Of a stretch of 64,000 bases of DNA, positions 32,001 through 45,400 are shown one piece after another. The stretch is from Whitmania pigra (lineage: Eukaryota; Annelida; Clitellata; Hirudinida; Haemopidae): positions 160,001-224,000 of the forward strand of contig JAJTWR010000113.1 in NCBI GenBank assembly GCA_021613335.1, read 5' to 3'. A model generated the notes under the pieces. The model was not told the DNA's origin. It made no database searches and saw only the letters and a list, made by a program, of their open reading frames with translations. Positions within the stretch are counted from its first letter, which is position 1, and each line of letters starts with the position of its first letter. Position numbers and translations under genes: made by a program.

Positions 32001-33480
32001 CAAGTAAAGAGCCCAGGTAAATTACTGACATTTCATAATAAAAAAATTTGTTTTTCACATTATTTACTTTTTGCAAGAAATCATGCAATGTTCGAGTGAA
32101 CTGTTTTCATTGTCATTTCAAAAATATAATTTCGTTAAATGTTAGCATAAGCTACATAATAACTAGTAAAATCAGTTCTTTAAGTATTTGTTAAATCAAG
32201 TTACCAAGGAAGAAAAACAAGAAAAGAGCCCAGGTAAATTACTGACAATTCATAATCCAAATAATTAGAATTTCAAGATATTTACTGTTTTTTGCTGTAT
32301 GCTTGCAAAATCATGAAACGCTAGAGGGATTTGTTTTCGTTGTCAGTTTAATAATATAATATCGTAAAACGTAAGCATAAACTGGTTAATAATTAAATAA
32401 ATCAATTCGATAAATATTCGTTATATCAAGTTGCCAAAAAAGAAAAACAAGAAAATACCACAAGTAAATTTCTGATTTTCATAATCCAAATAATCTTTTA
32501 TTGAAGTTAGTTGATGTTTGCTGCTGTCTCCGCGCAAAAAAATCATGAAACGTCAGAGTGATCTGTTTTAATTGTCATATTAAAAATATAATTACGTAAA
32601 ATGTTAGCATAAGCTACATAATAACTAGTTATATCAATACTTTAAATATTTGTTAAATCAAGTTACCAAGGAAGAAAAACAAGTAAAGAGCCCAGGTAAA
32701 TTACTGACATTTCATAATCAAAAAATTTGTCTTTGAAGTTATTTACTTATTGCAAGAAATCATGAAATGTCCGAGTGAAATGTTTTCATTGTCACTTTAA
32801 AAATATCATTTCGGTAAATGTTAGCATAAGCTACATAATAACTAGTAAAATCAATTCTTTAAATTTTTGTTAAATCAAGTTACCAAGTTAGAAAAACAAG
32901 ATAAGAGCCCAGGTAAATTACTAACAATTCACAATCAATAAATTTATCTTTCAAGTTATTAATTTGTATTTATAAACCATGAAATGTCCAAATGAACAAA
33001 TTTCATAGTCATTTTAAAAATATAATTTGGTTAAATGATAGCAGAAACTGCATAATAACAAGTTAAATCAATTTTTTAAATATTTGTTAAATCAAGTTAC
33101 AAAGGAAGAAAAACAAGTAAAGAGCCCAGGTAAATTAATGACATTTCATAATCAAAACATTTGTCTTTTTATTTGTTTCTATTAATCATGAAATGTCCGA
33201 ATGAACTAATTTCATTGTCATTTTAAAAAAATAATTTCGATAATGTTAGCATAAACTGCATAATAATAAGTTAAATCAATTTTTTTAATATTTGTTAAAT
33301 CAAGTTGCCAAAGAAGATAAACAAGAAAGTGCAACAAGTAAATTTCTGACAATTCATAATCAAAAAACTTGTATTTCAAGTTATTTACTTATTGCAAGAA
33401 ATCATGAAATGTCCGAGTGAACTGTTTTCATTGTCGTTTTAAAAATATAATTTAGTAAAAAGAAAGCATAAACTGCATAA
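29040..33480 (+). repeat. Satellite domain 2: diverged monomers without higher-order structure
   Basis: The anchor ATCAAGTT occurs at 29134, 29366, 29584, 29801, 30025 and onward, with spacing of about 217-240 bp. Neighbouring monomers differ at many positions and no multi-monomer period is evident. Words typical of both flanking domains occur here (CACAGGTAAATTTCTGACAA as in domain 3; CTCGAGGGATATG as in both). Confidence 0.85.
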
Positions 33481-36400
33481 TAACTAGTTAAATCAATTTG
33501 CTAAATCAAGTTACCAAAGATGAAAAACAAGAAAATAGTCCAAGTAAAATTCTGACATTTCATAATCAAAATAATGCGACTTTGCCAAAAATCATGAAAC
33601 GCTCGAAGGATATGTTTTCATTATTGATTTAATTATATTATATCGTCAAATTTATGCTTAAACTGCATAATAATTAATTATATCTTTTTGTAAAATAAAA
33701 GTTACCAAAGAAGAAAAACAAGAAAATAGCCCAGGTAAAATTCTGACATTTCATAATCCAAATAATGTGACTTTCAAGTTATTTACTGTTTTCTGCTGTC
33801 TTTATGAAAAAATCATGAAACACTCTAGGGATATGTTTTCACTGTCAATTTGAATTTATAATATCGTAAAATGCAAGCATAAACTAAATAACAAATAGTA
33901 AAATCAATTCGTTAAATATATGTTAAATTAAGTTGCCAAAGAAGTTAAACAAGAAAGTGCCACAGGTAAATTTCTGACAATTCATAATCAAATAATTTGT
34001 CTTTGAAGTTATTTAATTATTGCAAGAAATCATGAAATGTCCGAGTGAACTGTTTTCATTGTCGTTTTAAAAATATAATTTAGTAAAATGAAAGCATAAA
34101 CTGCATAATAAATAGTTAAATCAATTTGCTAAATCAAGTTACCAAAGATGAAAAACAAGAAAATAGTCCAAGTAAAATTCTGACATTTCATATCAAAATA
34201 ATGCGACTTTGCCAAAAAATCATGAAACGCTCGAAGGATATGTTTTCATTATTGATTTAATTATATTATATCGTCAAATTTATGCTTAAACTGCATAATA
34301 ATTAATTATATCTTTTTGTAAAATAAAAGTTACCAAAGAAGAAAAACAAGAAAATAGCCCAGGTAAAATTCTGACATTTCATAATCCAAATAATGTGACT
34401 TTCAAGTTATTTACTGTTTTCTGCTGTCTTTATGAAAAAAATCATGAAATACTCTAGGGATATGTTTTCACTGTCAATTTGAATTTATAATATCGTAAAA
34501 TGCAAGCATAAACTAAATAACAAATAGTAAAATCAATTCGTTAAATATTTGTTAAATTAAGTTGCCAAAGAAGTTAAACAAGAAAGTGCCACAGGTAAAT
34601 TTCTGACAATTCATAATCAAATAATTTGTCTTTGAAGTTATTTAATTATTGCAAGAAATCATGAAATCCGAGTGAACTGTTTTCATTGTCGTTTTAAAAA
34701 TATAATTTAGTAAAATGAAAGCATAAACTGCATAATAACTAGTTAAATCAATTTGCTAAATCAAGTTACCAAAGATGAAAAACAAGAAAATAGTCCAAGT
34801 AAAATTCTGACATTTCATAATCAAAATAATGCGACTTTGCCAAAAAATCATGAAACGCTCGAAGGATATGTTTTCATTATTGATTTAATTATATTATATC
34901 GTCAAATTTATGCTTAAACTGCATAATAATTAATTATATCTTTTTGTAAAATAAAAGTTACCAAAGAAGAAAAACAAGAAAATAGCCCAGGTAAAATTCT
35001 GACATTTCATAATCCAAATAATGTGACTTTCAAGTTATTTACTGTTTTCTGCTGTCTTTATGAAAAAAATCATGAAACACTCTAGGGATATGTTTTCACT
35101 GTCAATTTGAATTTATAATATCGTAAAATGCAAGCATAAACTAAATAACAAATAGTAAAATCAATTCGTTAAATTTGTTAATTAAGTTGCCAAAGAAGTT
35201 AAACAAGAAAGTGCCACAGGTAAATTTCTGACAATTCATAATCAAATAATTTGTCTTTGAAGTTATTTAATTATTGCAAGAAATCATGAAATGTCCGAGT
35301 GAACTGTTTTCATTGTCGTTTTAAAAATATAATTTAGTAAAATGAAAGCATAAACTGCATAATAACTGGTTAAATCAATTTGCTAAATCAAGTTACCAAA
35401 GATGAAAAACAAGAAAATAGTCCAGTAAAATTCTGACATTTCATAATCAAAATAATGCGACTTTGCCAAAAATCATGAAACGCTCGAAGGATATGTTTTC
35501 ATTATTGATTAATTATATTATATCGTCAAATTTATGCTTAAACTGCATAATATTAATTATATATTTTTTGTAAAATAAAAGTTACCAAAGAAGAAAAACA
35601 AGAAAATAGCCCAGGTAAAATTCTGACATTTCATAATCCAAATAATGTGACTTTCAAGTTATTTACTGTTTTCTGCTGTCTTTATGAAAAAAATCATGAA
35701 ACACTCTAGGGATATGTTTTCACTGTCAATTTGAATTTATAATATCGTAAAATGCAAGCATAAACTAAATAACAAATAGTAAAATCAATTCGTTAAATAT
35801 TTGTTAAATTAAGTTGCCAAAGAAGTTAAACAAGAAAGTGCCACAGGTAAATTTCTGACAATTCATAATCAAATAATTTGTCTTTGAAGTTATTTAATTA
35901 TTGCAAGAAATCATGAAATGTCCGAGTGAACTGTATTCATTGTCGTATTAAAAATATAATTTAGTAAAATGAAAGCATAAACTGCATAATAACTAGTTAA
36001 ATCAATTTGTTAAATCAAATTTTACCAAAGATGTAAAACAAGAAAATAGTCCAAGTAAAATTCTGACATTTCATAATCAAAATAATGCGACTTTCAAGTT
36101 ACTTATTGTTTGCTGCTGTCCTTTTGCCAAAAATCATGAAACGCTCGAGGGATATGTTTTCATTATTGATTTAATTATATTATATCGTCAAATTTATGCA
36201 TAAACTACATAATATTTATTTAAAACATTTTGTTAAATGTTTGTTAAATAAAAGTTACCAAAGAAGAAAACCGAAAAATAGCCCAAGTAAAATTCTGACA
36301 TTTCATAATCCAAATAATGTGACTTTCAAGTTATTTACTGTTTTCTGCTGTCTTTATGAAAAAAATCATGAAACACTCTAGGGATATGTTTTCACTGTCA

Positions 36401-39400
36401 ATTTGAATTTATAATATCGTAAATTGGAAGCATAAACTAAATAACAAATAGTAAAATCAATTCGTTAAATATTTGTTAAATTAAGTTGCCAAAGAAGTTA
36501 AACAAGAAAGTGCCACAGGTAAATTCTGACAATTCATAATCAAATAATTTGTCTTTGAAGTTATTTAATTATTGCAAGAAATCATGAAATGTCCGAGTGA
36601 ACTGTTTTCATTGTCGTTTTAAAAATATAATTTAGTAAAATGAAAGCATAAACTGCATAATAAATAGTTAATCAATTTGCTAAATCAAGTTACCAAAGAT
36701 GAAAAACAAGAAAATAGTCCGAGTAAAATTCTGACATTTCATAATCAAAATAATGCGACTTTCAAGTTACTTATTGTTTGCTGCTGTCCTTTTGCCAAAA
36801 ATCATGAAACGCTCGAGGGATATGTTTTCATTATTGATTTAAATATATTATATCGTCAAATTTATACTTAAACTGCATAATAATTAATTATATCATTTTG
36901 TTAAATAAAAGTTACCAAAGAAGAAAAACAAGAAAATAGCCCAGGTAAAATTCTGACATTTCATAATCCAAATATTGTGACTTTGAAGTTATTTAATTAT
37001 TGCAAGAAATCATGAAATGTCCGAGTGAACTGTATTCATTGTCATTTTAAAAATATAATTTAGTAAAATGAAAGCATAAACTGCATAATAATTAGTTAAA
37101 TCAATTTGTTAAATCAAGTTACCAAAGATGAAAAACAAGAAAATAGACCAAGTAAAATTCTGACATTTCATAATCAAAATAATGCGACTTTCAAGTTACT
37201 TATTGTTTGCTGCTGTCCTTTTGCCAAAAATCATGAAACGCTCGAGGATATGTTTTCATTATTGATTTAATATATTATATCGTCAAATTTATACTTAAAC
37301 TGCATAATAATTTATTATATCATTTTGTTAAATAAAAGTTACCAAAGAAGAAAAACAAGAAAATAGCCAGGTAAAATTCTGACATTCATAATCCAAATAT
37401 TGTGACTTTGAAGTTATTTAATTATTGCAAGAAATCATGAAATGTCCGAGTGAACTGTATTCATTGTCGTTTTAAAAATTTAATTTAGTAAAATGAAAGC
37501 ATAATCTGCATAATAATTAGTTAAATCAATTTGTTAAATCAAGTTACCAAAGATGAAAAACAAGAAAATAGTCCAAGTAAAATTCTGACATTTCATAATC
37601 AAAATAATGCGACTTTGCCAAAAAATCATGAAACGCTCGAAGGATATGTTTTCATTATTGATTCAATTATATTATATCGTCAAATTTATACTTAAACTGC
37701 ATAATAATTAATTATATCATTTTGTAAAATAAAAGTTACCAAAGAAGAAAAACAAGAAAATAGCCCAGGTAAAATTCTGACATTTCATAATCCAAATAAT
37801 GTGACTTTCAAGTTATTTACTGTTTTCTGCTGTCTTTATGAAAAAAATCATGAAACACTCTAGGGATATGTTTTCACTGTCAATTTGAATTTATAATATC
37901 GTAAAATGCAAGCATAAACTAAATAACAAATAGTAAAATCAATTCGTTAAATATATGTTAAATTAAGTTGCCAAAGAAGTTAAACAAGAAAGTGCCACAG
38001 GTAAATTTCTGACAATTCATAATCAAATAATTTGTCTTTGAAGTTATTTAATTATTGCAAGAAATCATGAAATGTCCGAGTGAACTGTTTTCATTGTCGT
38101 TTTAAAAATATAATTTAGTAAAAAGAAAGCATAAACTGCATAATAACTAGTTAAATCAATTTGTTAAATCAAATTTTACCAAAGATGTAAAACAAGAAAA
38201 TAGTCAGAGTAAAATTCTGACATTTCATAATCAAAATGATGCGACTTTCAAGTTACTTATTGTTTGCTGCTGTCCTTTTGCCAAAAATCATGAAACGCTC
38301 GAGGGATATGTTTTCATTATTGATTTAATTATATTATATCGTCAAATTTATGCATAAACTACACAATATTATTTAAAAATTTTGTTAAATGTTTGTTAAA
38401 TAAAAGTTACCAAAGAAGAAAAAAAGAAAATAGCCCAAGTAAAATTCTGACATTTCATAATCCAAATAATGTGACTTTCAAGTTATTACGGTTTTCTGCT
38501 GTCTTTATGAAAAAAATCATGAAACACTCTAGGGATATGTTTTCACTGTCAATTTGAATTTATAATATCGTAAATTGCAAGCATAAACTAAATAACAAAT
38601 AGTAAAATCAATTCGTTAAATATTTGTTAAATTAAGTTGCCAAAGAAGTTAAACAAGAAAGTGCCACAGGTAAATTTCTGACAATTCATAATCAAATAAT
38701 TTGTCTTTGAAGTTATTTAATTATTGCAAGAAATCATGAAATGTCCGAGTGAACTGTTTTCATTGTCGTTTTAAAAATATAATTTAGTAAAATGAAAGCA
38801 TAAACTGCATAATAAATCAATTTGCTAAATCAAGTTACCAAAGATGAAAAACAAGAAAATAGTCCAAGTAAAATTCTGACATTTCATAATCAAAATAATG
38901 CGACATTGCCAAAAATCAGGAAACGCTCGAAGGATATGTTTTCATTATTGATTCAATTATATTATATCGTCAAATTTATGCTTAAACTGCATAATAATTA
39001 ATTATATCATTTTGTAAAATAAAAGTTACCAAAGAAGAAAAACAAGAAAATAGCCCAGGTAAAATTCTGACATTTCATAATCCAAATAATGTGACTTTCA
39101 AGTTATTTACTGTTTTCTGCTGTCTTTATGAAAAAAATCATGAAACACTCTAGGGATATGTTTTCACTGTCAATTTGAATTTATAATATCGTAAAATGCA
39201 AGCATAAACTAAATAACAAATAGTAAAATAAATTCGTTAAATATTTGTTAAATTAAGTTGCCAAAGAAGTTAAACAAGAAAGTGCCACAGGTAAATTTCT
39301 GACAATTCATAATCAAATAATTTGTCTTTGAAGTTATTTAATTATTGCAAGAAATCATGAACTGTTTTCATTGTCGTTTTAAAAATATAATTTAGTAAAA

Positions 39401-42400
39401 TGAAAGCATAAACTGCATAATAACTAGTTAAATCAATTTGCTAAATCAAGTTACCAAAGATGAAAAACAAGAAAATAGTCCGAGTAAAATTCTGACATTT
39501 CATAATCAAAATAATGCGACTTTCAAATTACTTATTGTTTGCTGCTGTCCTTTTGCCAAAAATCATGAAACGCTCGAGGGATATGTTTTCATTATTGGTT
39601 TAAATATATTATATCGTCAAATTTATACTTAAACTGCATAATAATTAATTATATCATTTTGTTAAATAAAAGTTACCAAAGAAGAAAAACAAGAAAATAG
39701 CCCAGGTAAAATTCTCACATTTCATAATCCAATAATGTGACTTTCAAGTTATTTACTGTTTTCTGCTGTCTTTATGAAAAAAATCATGAAACACTCTAGG
39801 GATATGTTTTCACTGTCAATTTGAATTTATAATATCGTAAAATGCAAGCATAAACTAAATAACAAATAGTAAAATAAATTCGTTAAATATTTGTTAAATT
39901 AAGTTGCCAAAGAAGTTAAACAAGAAAGTGCCACAGGTAAATTTCTGACAATTCATAATCAAATAATTTGTCTTTGAAGTTATTTAATTATTGCAAGAAA
40001 TCATGAAATGTCCGAGTGAACTGTTTTCATTGTCGTTTTAAAAATATAATTTAGTAAAAAGAAAGCATAAACTGCATAATAACTAGTTAAATCAATTTGT
40101 TAAATCAAATTTTACCAAAGATGTAAAACAAGAAAATAGACCAAGTAAAATTCTAACATTTCATAATCAAAATAATGCGACTTTCAAGTCACTTATTGTT
40201 TGCTGCTGTCCTTTTGCCAAAAATCATGAAACGCTCGAGGGATATGTTTTCATTATTGATTTAATTATATTATATCGTCAAATTTATGCATAAACTACAC
40301 AATATTTATTTAAAACATTTTGTTAAATGTTTGTTAAATAAAAGTTACCAAAGAAGAAAAACCAGAAAATAGCCCAAGTAAAATTCTGACATTTCATAAT
40401 CCAAATAATGTGACTTTCAAGTTATTTACTGTTTTCTGCTGTCTTTATGAAAAAAATCATGAAACACTCTAGGGATATGTTTTCACTGTCAATTTGAATT
40501 TATAATATCGTAAAATGCAAGCATAAACTAAATAACAAATAGTAAAATAAATTCGTTAAATATATGTTAAATTAAGTTGCCAAAGAAGTTAATCAAGAAA
40601 GTGCCACAAGTAAATTCTGACAATTCATAATCAAATAATTTGTCTTTGATGTTATTTAATTATTGCAAGAAATCATGAAATGTCCGAGTGAACTGTTTTC
40701 ATTGTCGTTTTAAAAATATAATTTAGTAAAAAGAAAGCATAAACTGCATAATAACTAGTTAAATCAATTTGCTAAATCAAGTTACCAAAGATGAAAAACA
40801 AGAAAATAGTCCAAGTAAAATTCTGACATTTCATAATCAAAATAATGCGACTTTGCCAAAAATCATGAAACGCTCGAAGGATATGTTTTCATTATTGATT
40901 CAATTATATTATATCGTCAAATTTATGCTCAAACTGCATAATAATTAATTATATCATTTTGTTAAATAAAAGTTACCAAAGAAGAAAAACAAGAAAATAG
41001 CCCAGGTAAAATTCTGACATTTCATAATCCAAATAATGTGACTTTCAAGTTATTTACTGTTTTCTGCTGTCTTTATAAAAAAAATCATGAAACACTCTAG
41101 GGATATGTTTTCACTGTCAATTTGAATTTATAATATCGTAAAATGCAAGCATAAACTAAATAACAAATAGTAAAATAAATTCGTTAAATATTTGTTAAAT
41201 TAAGTTGCCAAAGAAGTTAAACAAGAAAGTGCCACAGGTAAATTTCTGACAATTCATAATCAAATAATTTGTCTTTAAAGTTATTTAATTATTGCAAGAA
41301 ATCATGAAATGTCCGAGTGAACTGTTTTCATTGTCGTTTTAAAAATATAATTTAGTAAAATGAAAGCATAAACTGCATAATAACTAGTTAAATCAATTTG
41401 CTAAATCAAGTTACCAAAGATGAAAAACAAGAGAATAGTCAGAGTAAAATTCTGACATTTCATAATCAAAATGATGCGACTTTCAAGTTACTTATTGTTT
41501 GCTGCTGTCCTTTTGCCAAAAATCATGAAACGCTCGAGGGATATGTTTTCATTATTGATTTAATTATATTATATCGTCAAATTTATGCATAAACTACACA
41601 ATATTTATTTAAAACATTTTGTTAAATGTTTGTTAAATAAAAGTTACCAAAGAAGAAAAACCAGAAAATAGCCCAAGTAAAATTCTGACATTTCATAATC
41701 CAAATAATGTTACTTTCAAGTTATTTACGGTTTTCTGCTGTCTTTATGAAAAAAATCATGAAACACTCTAGGGATATGTTTTCACTGTCAATTTGAATTT
41801 ATAATATCGTAAAATGCAAGCATAAACTAAATAACAAATAGTAAAATCAATTCGTTAAATATATGTTAAATTAAGTTGCCAAAGAAGTTAATCAAGAAAG
41901 TGCCACAAGTAAATTTCTGACAATTCATAATCCAAATAATTTGTCTTTGATGTTATTTAATTATTGCAAGAAATCATGAAATGTCCGAGTGAACTGTTTT
42001 CATTGTCGTTTTAAAAATATAATTTAGTAAAAAGAAAGCATAAACTGCATAATAACTAGTTAAATCAATTTGCTAAATCAAGTTACCAAAGATGAAAAAC
42101 AAGAAAATAGTCCAAGTAAAATTCTGACATTTCATAATCAAAATAATGCGACTTTGCCAAAAATCATGAAACGCTCGAAGGATATGTTTTCATTATTGAT
42201 TCAATTATATTATATCGTCAAATTTATGCTCAAACTGCATAATAATTAATTATATCATTTTGTTAAATAAAAGTTACCAAAGAAGAAAAACAAGAAAATA
42301 GCCCAGGTAAAATTCTGACATTTCATAATCCAAATAATGTGACTTTCAAGTTATTTACTGTTTTCTGCTGTCTTTATAAAAAAAATCATGATGAAACACT

Positions 42401-45400
42401 CTAGGGATATGTTTTCACTGTCAATTTGAATTTATAATATCGTAAAATGCAAGCATAAACTAAATAACAAATAGTAAAATAATTCGTTAAATATTTGTTA
42501 AATTAAGTTGCCAAAGAAGTTAAACAAGAAAGTGCCCAGGTAAATTTCTGACAATTCATAATCAAATAATTTGTCTTTAAAGTTATTTAATTATTGCAAG
42601 AAATCATGAAATGTCCGAGTGAACTGTTTTCATTGTCGTTTTAAAAATATATTTAGTAAAATGAAAGCATAAACTGCATAATAACTAGTTAAATCAATTT
42701 GCTAAATCAAGTTACCAAAGATGAAAAACAAGAGAATAGTCAGAGTAAAATTCTGACATTTCATAATCAAAATGATGCGACTTTCAAGTTACTTATTGTT
42801 TGCTGCTGTCCTTTTGCCAAAAATCATGAAACGCTCGAGGGATATGTTTTCATTATTGGTTTAAATATATTATATCGTCAAATTTATACTTAAACTGCAT
42901 AATAATTAATTATATCATTTTGTTAAATAAAAGTTACCAAAGAAGAAAAACAAGAAAATAGCCCAGGTAAAATTCTGACATTTCATAATCCAAATATTGT
43001 GACTTTGAAGTTATTTAATTATTGCAAGAAATCATGAAATGTCCGAGTGAACTGTATTCATTGTCATTTTAAAAATATAATTTAGTAAAATGAAAGCATA
43101 AACTGCATAATAATTAGTTAAATCAATTTGTTAAATCAAATTTTACCAAAGATGTAAAACAAGAAAATAGACCAAGTAAAATTCTGACATTTCATAATCA
43201 AAATAATGCGACTTTCAAGTTACTTATTGTTGTGCTGTCCTTTTGCCAAAAATCATGAAACGCTCGAGGGATATGTTTTCATTATTGATTTAATTATATT
43301 ATATCGTCAAATTTATGCATAAACTACATAATATTTATTTAAAACATTTTGTTAATTGTTTGTTAAATAAAATTTACCAAAGAAGAAAAACCAGAAAATA
43401 GCCCAAGTAAAATTCTGACATTTCATAATCCAAATAATGTGACTTTCAAGTTATTTACTGTTTTCTGCTGTCTTTATGAAAAAAATCATGAAACACTCTA
43501 GGGATATGTTTTCACTGTCAATTTGAATTTATAATATCGTAAATAGGAAGCATAAACTAAATATCAAATAGTAAAATCAATTCGTTAAATATTTGTTAAA
43601 TTAAGTTGCCAAAGAAGTTAAACAAGAAAGTGCCACAGGTAAATTTCTGACAATTCATAATCAAATAATTTGTTTTTGAAGTTATTTAATTATTGCAAGA
43701 AATCATGAAATGTCCGAGTGAACTGTATTCATTGTCGTTTTAAAAATATAATTTAGTAAAAAGAAAGCATAAACTGCATAATAACTAGTTAAATCAATTT
43801 GTTAAATCAAATTTTACCAAAGATGTAAAACAAGAAAATAGACCACAAGTAAAATTCTGACATTTCATAATCAAAATAATGCGACTTTCAAGTTACTTAT
43901 TGTTTGCTGCTGTCCTTTTGCCAAAAATCATGAAACGCTCGAGGGATATGTTTTCATTATTGATTTAATTATATTATATCGTCAATTTATGCATAAACTA
44001 CATAATATTTATTTAAAACATTTTGTTAAATGTTTGTTAAATAAAAGTTACCAAAGAAGAAAAACAAGAAAATAGCCCAGTAAAATTCTGACATTTCATA
44101 ATCCAAATAATGTGACTTTCAAGTTATTTACTGTTTTCTGCTGTCTTTATGAAAAAAATCATGAAACACTCTAGGGATATGTTTTCCCTGTCAATTTGAA
44201 TTTATAATATCGTAAATTGCAAGCATAAACTAAATAACAAATAGTAAAATCAATTCGTTAAATATTTGTTAAATTAAGTTGCCAAAGAAGTTAAACAAGA
44301 AAGTGCCACAGGTAAATTTCTGACAATTCATAATCAAATAATTTGTTTTTGAAGTTATTTAATTATTGCAAAAAATCATGAAATGTCCGAGTGAACTGTA
44401 TTCATTGTCGTTTTAAAAATATAATTTAGTAAAAAGAAAGCATAAACTGCATAATAACTAGTTAAATCAATTTGTTAAATCAAATTTTACCAAAGATGTA
44501 AAACAAGAAAATAGACCAAGTAAAATTCTGACATTTCATAATCAAAATAATGCGACTTTCAAGTTACTTATTGTTTGCTGCTGTCCTTTGCCAAAAATCA
44601 TGAAACGCTCGAGGGATATGTTTTCATTATTGATTTAATATATTATATCGTCGTCAAATTTATACTTAAACTACATAATAATTAATTATATCATTTTGTT
44701 AAATAAAAGTTACCAAAGAAGAAAAACAAGAAAATAGCCCAGGTAAAATTCTGACATTTCATAATCCAAATATTGTGACTTTGAAGTTATTTAATTATTG
44801 CAAGAAATCATGAAATGTCCGAGTGAACTGTATTCATTGTCGTTTTAAAAATTTAATTTAGTAAAATGAAAGCATAATCTGCATAATAATTAGTTAAATC
44901 AATTTGTTAAATCAAGTTACCAAAGATGAAAACAAGAAAATAATCCAGTAAAATTCTGACATTTCATATATCAAATAATTTGTCTTTGAAGTTATTTAAT
45001 TATTGCAAGAAATCATGAAATGTCCGAGTGAACTGTATTCATTGTCGTATTAAAAATATAATTTAGTAAAATGAAAGCATAAACTGCATAATAACTAGTT
45101 AAATCAATTTGTTAAATCAAATTTTACCAAAGATGTAAAACAAGAAAATAGACCAAGTAAAATTCTGACATTTCATAATCAAAATAATGCGACTTTCAAG
45201 TTACTTATTGTTTGCTGCTGTCCTTTTGCCAAAAATCATGAAACGCTCGAGGGATATGTTTTCATTATTGATTTAATTATATTATATCGTCAAATTTATG
45301 CATAAACTACATAATATTTATTTAAAACATTTTGTTAAATGTTTGTTAAATAAAAGTTACCAAAGAAGAAAAACCAGAAAATAGCCCAAGTAAAATTCTG

